Shown: positions 27,749 to 34,002 of the stretch, piece after piece
Position numbering within the stretch: the first letter of the stretch is position 1
Layout: each line of letters opens with the position of its first letter
Origin: Chitinophagaceae bacterium
Lineage (GTDB): Bacteria > Bacteroidota > Bacteroidia > Chitinophagales > Chitinophagaceae
Direction of reading: 5' to 3'
Length of the DNA: 34,002 nucleotides
Assembly (NCBI GenBank): GCA_017856545.1
Contig: JAFMEV010000007.1
Location: forward strand, 1 to 34,002
Notes under the pieces: generated by a model
The model's database searches: none
The model's input: only the letters and a program-made list of their open reading frames with translations
What the model was told of the DNA's origin: nothing
Made by a program: the position numbers and the translations under genes

Positions 27749-28474
27749 ATGTCCAAATCATCACAAAATCGTCGCCAGTTTCTGAAAAATACAGGAAAGG
27801 CCGGAATCGCTTTGGCTACTGCACCTATATTAAGCAGTTGGAATTTTTCTTCAAATGAATTTCAACAACAAGCATTGCCTTATGCATACAATGCACTGGA
27901 GCCTTTTATTGATGCATTGACCATGGAAATACATTATACAAAGCACGCTGCTACTTATGCAAAAAATGTAGCAGATGCATGTACGGCAGAAAAAGTAAAC
28001 ACAGATACTACTAGCTTAAGAACATTGCTTGCCAATATCTCCAAATTCAGTGCAAAAATGCGCAACAATGCAGGTGGACATTTCAACCACGAGTTTTTCT
28101 GGCAAATCATGAAACCATCTCCTGCAACTGTTCCTCAAAACGAATTAGCTGAAGCAATCAATAAAACATTTGGATCATTTACTGCATTTCAAACAGCTTT
28201 TTCTGATGCAGCAAAAGCAAGATTTGGAAGCGGATGGGCATGGTTGATTGTTAAAGCAGATGGTCAATTAGCGGTTTGTTCTACTGCCAATCAAGACAAT
28301 CCATTAATGGATATTGCAGAGATGAAGGGAGAGCCAATCATTGGACTGGATGTTTGGGAGCATGCTTACTATTTAAAATACCAAAACAAAAGACCAGACT
28401 ATATCAATAATTGGTGGAATTTAGTCAACTGGGAATTGGCGAATAAACACTTTGTTTCATTCAACAAGAAGTAA
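27749..28474 (+). CDS. superoxide dismutase, Mn-type signature, with Tat signal peptide
   Basis: 241 aa; SSQNRRQFLKNTGKAGIALATAPILS then LPYAYNALEPFIDALTMEIHYTKHAATY, NNAGGHFNHEFFW, STANQDNPLMD, GLDVWEHAYYLKYQNKRPDYINNWWN. Confidence 0.95.
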   Translation: MSKSSQNRRQFLKNTGKAGIALATAPILSSWNFSSNEFQQQALPYAYNALEPFIDALTMEIHYTKHAATYAKNVADACTAEKVNTDTTSLRTLLANISKFSAKMRNNAGGHFNHEFFWQIMKPSPATVPQNELAEAINKTFGSFTAFQTAFSDAAKARFGSGWAWLIVKADGQLAVCSTANQDNPLMDIAEMKGEPIIGLDVWEHAYYLKYQNKRPDYINNWWNLVNWELANKHFVSFNKK

Positions 28475-28484
28475 TCCAACAAAC

Positions 28485-29471
28485 ATGCAATCTGCACAAC
28501 AGAATTTAAAGATTCAGTTTTATTTAACCATTTTGAGTGTGGTATTATTTATACTCAAATTTGTTGCTTATTTCATGACGCATTCACTGTCTGTTTTATC
28601 AGATGCATTAGAGAGTATTGTGAATGTGTTGGCAGGATTGATTGGGTTATACAGTTTATATGTTGCTGCTAAACCTAAAGACAAAGAACATCCTTACGGA
28701 CATGGTAAGGCCGAATTTATCTCTGCGGCTTTTGAAGGAAGTTTAATTATCACAGCTGGATTAATTATTTTATACGAATCAATTGATGCGTTCATACATC
28801 CAACTGAGTTACACTCTTTGGACAATGGTATTTTCATTTTATTGACTACTGCCATTTTAAATTTAGGCGCTGGTTGGTTTGTAAAATTAAAAGGCAAGAA
28901 GAATAAATCTTTAGCATTAATATCAAGTGGACAACATTTGATCATAGACAGCTTAACCACTTTCGCAGTGGCCATTGGAGTGGGTATTGTCTTGTTTACT
29001 GATATCACTGGTATTGATACAGGGATTGCAGTTGCCATGAGCTTTTGGATTATGTACAATGGCTATAAAATTATTAGAGAGTCTTTGGCAGGAATTATGG
29101 ACGAGGCAGACATGGCATTATTGGAAGCCGTAATTGAAGAATTGAATTTATCCAGAAATAAACAATGGATAGACTTACACAATCTTAGGGTAATTAAATA
29201 CGGAACGCATATACATGTAGATTGTCATTTAACGGTTCAATGGTACTTAAATGTAAATGAAGCGCATGCAGTGGTAGAACAATTTACCAATTTGATAAAA
29301 AATAAATTTGGGGATAGTGTCGAATTCTTTATTCATACAGATGGCTGTATGCCTTTTAGTTGTCCTATTTGCAGTATCAGTGATTGCGAAAAAAGAAAAG
29401 CCCCTTTTCAACAAAAATTAGACTGGACTGTAGAAAATGTTTTATCTGATTTAAAACATCAATTAACATAA
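28485..29471 (+). CDS. cation diffusion facilitator (CDF) family metal transporter
   Basis: SVLSDALESIVNVLAGLIGLYSLYVAAKPKDKEHPYGHGKAEFISAAFEGSLI; TM5 GQHLIIDSLTT; cytoplasmic CTD with Cys-rich tail. Start set at 28485 (after the SOD stop) rather than 28452. Confidence 0.93.
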   Translation: MQSAQQNLKIQFYLTILSVVLFILKFVAYFMTHSLSVLSDALESIVNVLAGLIGLYSLYVAAKPKDKEHPYGHGKAEFISAAFEGSLIITAGLIILYESIDAFIHPTELHSLDNGIFILLTTAILNLGAGWFVKLKGKKNKSLALISSGQHLIIDSLTTFAVAIGVGIVLFTDITGIDTGIAVAMSFWIMYNGYKIIRESLAGIMDEADMALLEAVIEELNLSRNKQWIDLHNLRVIKYGTHIHVDCHLTVQWYLNVNEAHAVVEQFTNLIKNKFGDSVEFFIHTDGCMPFSCPICSISDCEKRKAPFQQKLDWTVENVLSDLKHQLT

Positions 29472-29486
29472 TGTAAAATAAATTTT

Positions 29487-30854
29487 ATGAAAGAATGGTC
29501 AGTGTATCAAGAAGCGAACAAAGAAAAATTTTTAGAGGAGTTATTAGCTTTATTAAGAATACCCAGTGTGAGTGCAAAATCAGAACACAATGGTGATATG
29601 CTAGCTTGTGCAAAAGCAGTAGAGCAATCTTTAAAAGACGCAGGCGCAAGTACTACTAAAATTTACGAGACACCCGGTCACCCAATTGTTTATGGTGAAT
29701 TAATCACTCATCCCGAATTTCCAACAGTTTTAGTATATGGCCATTACGATGTTCAACCGGCAGATCCATTAGAATTATGGAACAGTGGCCCATTTGAACC
29801 AACCATCATTGATGGAAAAATATTTGCACGTGGAGCTTGCGATGATAAGGGACAATTTTACATGCATGTGAAAGCATTGGAAACAATGGTGAAAACCAAT
29901 TCATTAAAAACAAATATAAAATTCATCATAGAAGGTGAAGAAGAGATTGGCAGCCCTAACTTGGCTAATTTCGTCAAAGCCAATCACGCTTTATTAAAAG
30001 CAGATGTGATTTTAATTAGCGATACAGCCATGATTAGCATGGATACTCCTTCTATTGATATTGGTGTGAGAGGATTAAGTTATATAGAAGTTGAAGTAAC
30101 AGGGCCCAATAGAGATTTACATAGTGGCGTGTATGGAGGAGCAGTAGCAAACCCCATCACCATATTATCTAAAATGATTGCATCTTGTCATGATGAAAAC
30201 AATCATATCACTATTCCAGGTTTTTATGATGATATTATTGAGTCAACAGATGCAGAAAGAAAAAAAATGGCAGAAGCACCATTTGACTTACAAGAATTCA
30301 AAACAGATTTAGGAATCCATGAAGAATGGGGAGAAAAAGGTTATAGCACCAACGAAAGAACGGGCATAAGACCTACTTTAGAAGTAAATGGCATTTGGGG
30401 TGGTTATACAGGCGAAGGTGCTAAAACAGTTTTGCCATCCAAGGCTTTTGCAAAAATCTCTTGCAGATTAGTGCCTAATCAATCTTCTGCAAAAATTACA
30501 GAGAAAGTATTGGCTTACTTCAAACAAATAGCACCGCCATCAGTTACTGTGAATGCATTTGAACATCATGGTGGAGAACCATATATCACTCCAATTAATT
30601 CTCATGAATATCAAAGTGCAGCAAAAGCCATTGCAACTACTTTTGGCAAAGAACCTATTCCAGTAAGAGGCGGTGGAAGTATTCCTATTTGTTCTTTGTT
30701 TGAACAAGAACTAGGATTAAAAATTGTATTTATGGGATTTGGTTTAGATAGTGACAATTTACACAGCCCTAATGAAAAGTATGATATTGCTAACTTCTAC
30801 AAAGGCATTGAAACCATTCCATATTTCCACCAATATTTTGCAGAGAAATCATAA
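29487..30854 (+). CDS. M20-family metallopeptidase (dipeptidase)
   Basis: 455 aa; VLVYGHYDVQPADPLELW, ARGACDDKGQFYMH, FIIEGEEEIGSPNL, VRGGGSIPI. Confidence 0.95.
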   Translation: MKEWSVYQEANKEKFLEELLALLRIPSVSAKSEHNGDMLACAKAVEQSLKDAGASTTKIYETPGHPIVYGELITHPEFPTVLVYGHYDVQPADPLELWNSGPFEPTIIDGKIFARGACDDKGQFYMHVKALETMVKTNSLKTNIKFIIEGEEEIGSPNLANFVKANHALLKADVILISDTAMISMDTPSIDIGVRGLSYIEVEVTGPNRDLHSGVYGGAVANPITILSKMIASCHDENNHITIPGFYDDIIESTDAERKKMAEAPFDLQEFKTDLGIHEEWGEKGYSTNERTGIRPTLEVNGIWGGYTGEGAKTVLPSKAFAKISCRLVPNQSSAKITEKVLAYFKQIAPPSVTVNAFEHHGGEPYITPINSHEYQSAAKAIATTFGKEPIPVRGGGSIPICSLFEQELGLKIVFMGFGLDSDNLHSPNEKYDIANFYKGIETIPYFHQYFAEKS

Positions 30855-30862
30855 AGTAATCA

Positions 30863-31249
30863 ATGGAAACAACAATTACTAAAGTTAGATTGGATAAATA
30901 CTTGTGGTCGATTCGCGTTTTTAAAACCAGATCCCAAGCAACTGATGCAATTGATAGAGGAAGGGTGAAATTAAAAGGAGAAAATGTAAAAGCTTCCAGA
31001 AATGTAGTAGTAGGTGATGTATATGAATGTAAAACAGAACACAAGATTTGGACCATCAAAGTAACCCAATTATTGGATGGAAGATTGGCTTACTCGGAGG
31101 CCATTAAATACTACGAAGATCTTACACCAGTAGAAGAACTAGAAAGAGTTAAAATGGTGGCAGCTAGTTTTCATACAGGAAAGAGATTGAGTAAAATTGG
31201 CAGACCCACTAAAAAAGACAGAAGAGATTTAGGCGAGTTTTTGGATTAA
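30863..31249 (+). CDS. S4-domain RNA-binding protein (Hsp15/HslR-like)
   Basis: 128 aa; VRLDKYLWSIRVFKTRSQATDAIDRGRVKLKGENVKASRNVVVGD; basic C-terminus. Confidence 0.88.
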   Translation: METTITKVRLDKYLWSIRVFKTRSQATDAIDRGRVKLKGENVKASRNVVVGDVYECKTEHKIWTIKVTQLLDGRLAYSEAIKYYEDLTPVEELERVKMVAASFHTGKRLSKIGRPTKKDRRDLGEFLD

Positions 31250-31256
31250 CAATGTT

Positions 31257-31264
31257 TATTTTTG
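31257..31264 (+). promoter_or_regulatory. -7 promoter element TATTTTTG, 4 nt before trmD ATG
   Basis: Perfect TAnnTTTG match; spacer AATC then ATG at 31269. Confidence 0.6.
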
Positions 31265-31268
31265 AATC

Positions 31269-31946
31269 ATGAGGATAGATATACTTTCGGCAGTACCAGA
31301 ATTATTGAATAGTCCCTTTGAGCATAGTATTATGAAAAGGGCACAGGAAAGAGGTTTGCTTGAAATCAAAGCCCACTCTCTAAGAAAATGGGCAATTAAT
31401 AAACATGGTCAAATTGACGATTATCAATATGGCGGCGGCGCAGGCATGGTGATGATGTGCGAACCATTAGCCAATGCAATTGATGAATTACAAAAGGAGC
31501 ATGGGAAATATGACGAAATTATTTTTGTCACACCAGATGGTAAAAGGTTTGAACAAAAAGATGCTAATACCCTTTCTTTAAAAAATAATGTACTCATTAT
31601 TTGTGGACATTATAAAGGGATTGATCAAAGAATTAGAGAACTATATGTTACCCAAGAGATCTCTATTGGAGATTATGTATTAAGCGGAGGCGAATTAGCC
31701 GCTGCGGTAATTATTGATGCAGTAGGTAGATTAATTCCTGGAGTTTTGAACGACGAAACATCCGCATTGACGGATTCTTTCCAAGACAATCTTTTAGCTC
31801 CTCCAGTGTATTCAAGACCTGCTGAATTCAGAGGCATGGAAGTACCGGCTGTCTTACTAACTGGTGATCCCAAAAAAGTAGATGCTTGGAGACAAGAACA
31901 AGCACTGGAAAGGACAAAAACAAGAAGACCAGACCTTCTAAAATAG
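31269..31946 (+). CDS. trmD: tRNA (guanosine(37)-N1)-methyltransferase
   Basis: 225 aa; MRIDILSAVPELL, YGGGAGMVMMCEPL, ICGHYKGIDQRI, EISIGDYVLSGGELAAAVIIDAVGRLIPGVL. Confidence 0.98.
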   Translation: MRIDILSAVPELLNSPFEHSIMKRAQERGLLEIKAHSLRKWAINKHGQIDDYQYGGGAGMVMMCEPLANAIDELQKEHGKYDEIIFVTPDGKRFEQKDANTLSLKNNVLIICGHYKGIDQRIRELYVTQEISIGDYVLSGGELAAAVIIDAVGRLIPGVLNDETSALTDSFQDNLLAPPVYSRPAEFRGMEVPAVLLTGDPKKVDAWRQEQALERTKTRRPDLLK

Positions 31947-32033
31947 CCACTTATCAATTAATACTGCTTATTAGCACAGAACCGCCGGATTTATGGGCTA
32001 GTTATCGGATATTTGCGGTTCAAGATTTTCTAC

Positions 32034-34002
32034 ATGCGTAATGTTATTCTAGGCCTCCTGTTTTGTATTCTTTGTGTCTTTTCTGTTGAGGCCCAAAACA
32101 TCACCGAGTACCAAAAGCATTTTGAATTACATATTACCCCAACCAATAAACCAATAAAGATTGATGGGGTATTGGATGAAGCAGTTTGGTCATCTACTGA
32201 AATTGCAAAAGATTTTAATAAAAAATATCCCAATGATATTGGTTTGCCTCAAAGTAAAACTGAAGTAAAATTTAGTTACGATGATAAGAATATATATTTT
32301 GCCTTTACTGTGTACGATAGTGGAGCAGCGATTAGCCAAAGTTTAAAAAGAGATGTTGGACATGATGGCGGAGATGGTATAGGAATTATGCTGGATCCAT
32401 TAAACCAAAAAACCAACGGATTTTTCTTTGTGGTAAGTGCATTAAATGTTCAATCAGAAGACCAATTAAATAATGCATTTGAAGATAGACCCAGCTGGAG
32501 TTGGGACACTAAATGGTTTTCAGCAACAAAAAACTATGGTAATTATTGGATTGCAGAAATTGCGATTCCATTAAAATCTATAAGGTTTGACCCTAATCAA
32601 AAAATTTGGGGCGTTAATTTTTTAAGAGTGGATGCCAAACACAATGAATACAGTACTTGGACTAGAGTGCCCACTAACTTTAAATCATATGATCTTGGTT
32701 ATACTGGGGTGATGTATTTTCCAACAAGTCCTCCCAAAAATTCAAGTAATACTATTTTACTTCCATACATAACAGGAACAGGTAGTCAGGATACAGAAAA
32801 CAATCAATCCACTAATGCAAATGGTACTGCAGGCTTTGATGCAAAAATAGCATTGAATTCTTCATTGAATTTAGACCTCACCGTAAATCCTGATTTTTCG
32901 CAGGTGGAAGTGGATCAGCAAGTAACTAATTTGACCAGATTCAATATTTTTCTACCTGAAAGAAGAAATTTTTTTCTAGAAAACTCTGATTTGTTTTCAG
33001 AATTTGGTATCCCTCCAATACGTCCATTTTATTCTAGATCAATTGGTTTGGATAAAGAGGGAAATAAAATACCCATACTTTTTGGTGCAAGGTTGTCTGG
33101 GAATTTAGATCCTTCTACTAGAATTGGCGTAATGAATATGCAAACAGGAAGACAAGGTAATTATTCTCCTGAAAATTTTGGTGCACTTACCATTCATAGA
33201 AGAGTTTTAAAAAGATCATCTATCAAAACCTATTTTTTGAATAGAGAGAATTTTATATCAGAAGCTGAAGCAAAAAAGAACCCATTAGATAGATATGGAA
33301 GAAATGCAGGTATGTCTTTTGAATACTCAAACCCAACAGGAAGTGTTAGTTCATGGGCTACTTACAATCAAGCCTTTAAGCAAGGAATTAATAACGAAGA
33401 CAAATATATAGAAGCCGGTTTTAACTTGAGTTCACAGCATTGGAATTATATTGCTGTTGCAGGTAATGTTGGTAAGAATTATTATACCGATATGGGATTT
33501 GTGCAAAGAATCGAAAACTATGATGCCATAAGAGATACTTCCATAAGAGTGGGTTTTAAAAATATTTTTACTCAATTAGGTTATCAGGTGATGCCTACCA
33601 AGGGCAAACTTGGGAGAGTAACTACACAGATTGAAGAATATATTGTTTTTAACCCAGACAATACTTTAAATGAGTCCAATACCGAATTATCCATAAGAGC
33701 AGAAAATAAAAATACTTCTGGATTTGAAGCGAGTGTAAATAATACAACACTCAATTTATTGTATCCAATTTCATTTACTGGCGAAACCCCTTTGCCTGCC
33801 ACCAGATATAGTTTTAATCAATTAGAATTAACCTATAGAAGTGATTTTAGAAAATCTTTTTCTTTTAATACTGGAATTTCAATGGGGCAATTTTATAACG
33901 GAACAGTTAGGAGTGCAAGCATGGGTTTTATGTTAAGAAGACAACCTCATTTAAATATTGGCGTGCGCTCTGAATTTAATTCCATACAACTTCCTGGAAC
34001 TT
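32034..34002 (+). CDS. secreted DUF5916-type protein with N-terminal CBM9-like domain (3' end outside window)
   Basis: Open frame from ATG 32034 to the window end: MRNVILGLLFCILCVFSVEAQNITEYQKHFELHITPTNKPIKIDGVLDEAVWSSTEIAKDF...NPDFSQVEVDQQVTNLTRFNIFLPERRNFFLENSDLF. Absent from the ORF track (no stop in window). Confidence 0.85.
   Translation, partial: MRNVILGLLFCILCVFSVEAQNITEYQKHFELHITPTNKPIKIDGVLDEAVWSSTEIAKDFNKKYPNDIGLPQSKTEVKFSYDDKNIYFAFTVYDSGAAISQSLKRDVGHDGGDGIGIMLDPLNQKTNGFFFVVSALNVQSEDQLNNAFEDRPSWSWDTKWFSATKNYGNYWIAEIAIPLKSIRFDPNQKIWGVNFLRVDAKHNEYSTWTRVPTNFKSYDLGYTGVMYFPTSPPKNSSNTILLPYITGTGSQDTENNQSTNANGTAGFDAKIALNSSLNLDLTVNPDFSQVEVDQQVTNLTRFNIFLPERRNFFLENSDLFSEFGIPPIRPFYSRSIGLDKEGNKIPILFGARLSGNLDPSTRIGVMNMQTGRQGNYSPENFGALTIHRRVLKRSSIKTYFLNRENFISEAEAKKNPLDRYGRNAGMSFEYSNPTGSVSSWATYNQAFKQGINNEDKYIEAGFNLSSQHWNYIAVAGNVGKNYYTDMGFVQRIENYDAIRDTSIRVGFKNIFTQLGYQVMPTKGKLGRVTTQIEEYIVFNPDNTLNESNTELSIRAENKNTSGFEASVNNTTLNLLYPISFTGETPLPATRYSFNQLELTYRSDFRKSFSFNTGISMGQFYNGTVRSASMGFMLRRQPHLNIGVRSEFNSIQLPGT

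Noticed and set aside
1-34002. CRISPR array, tRNA/rRNA genes, transposons, prophage or defence island
   Set aside because: Reading both strands I saw no regularly spaced repeats, tRNA-like cloverleafs, transposase/integrase motifs or known defence genes. A tRNAscan/Infernal run would be needed to exclude small RNAs.

Overview
The window is a mostly housekeeping chromosomal region from a Bacteroidota member, probably Chitinophagaceae-like judging by gene content and TAnnTTTG-type promoter elements. From left to right it holds: a truncated ExbB/TolQ-type gene; an orphan MacB/FtsX-type permease; a complete 14-gene complex I (nuo) operon, A to N, on the minus strand; a periplasmic TPR protein, a PstS-like lipoprotein and a small membrane protein; hisS; a small secreted protein; an rlmN plus two pseudouridine synthase cluster; ffh, rpsP and rimM on the minus strand; a START-like protein with an LptF/LptG permease; a Tat-exported Mn-type superoxide dismutase followed by a CDF metal transporter; an M20 peptidase, an S4 RNA-binding protein and trmD; and the 5' part of a DUF5916/CBM9-like secreted protein. 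I found no tRNA, rRNA, CRISPR array, transposase or phage module, and no clearly new multi-gene system. The observations most worth following up are: (i) promoter -7 elements abutting the rlmN and trmD start codons (predicted leaderless mRNAs); (ii) a short NuoG with a rearranged C-terminal Cys motif; (iii) the Tat-SOD/CDF pair, whose CDF has an atypical predicted metal site and a Cys-rich tail; and (iv) a PstS-like/TPR/small-membrane-protein set with no PstCAB, next to nuo and near exbB.
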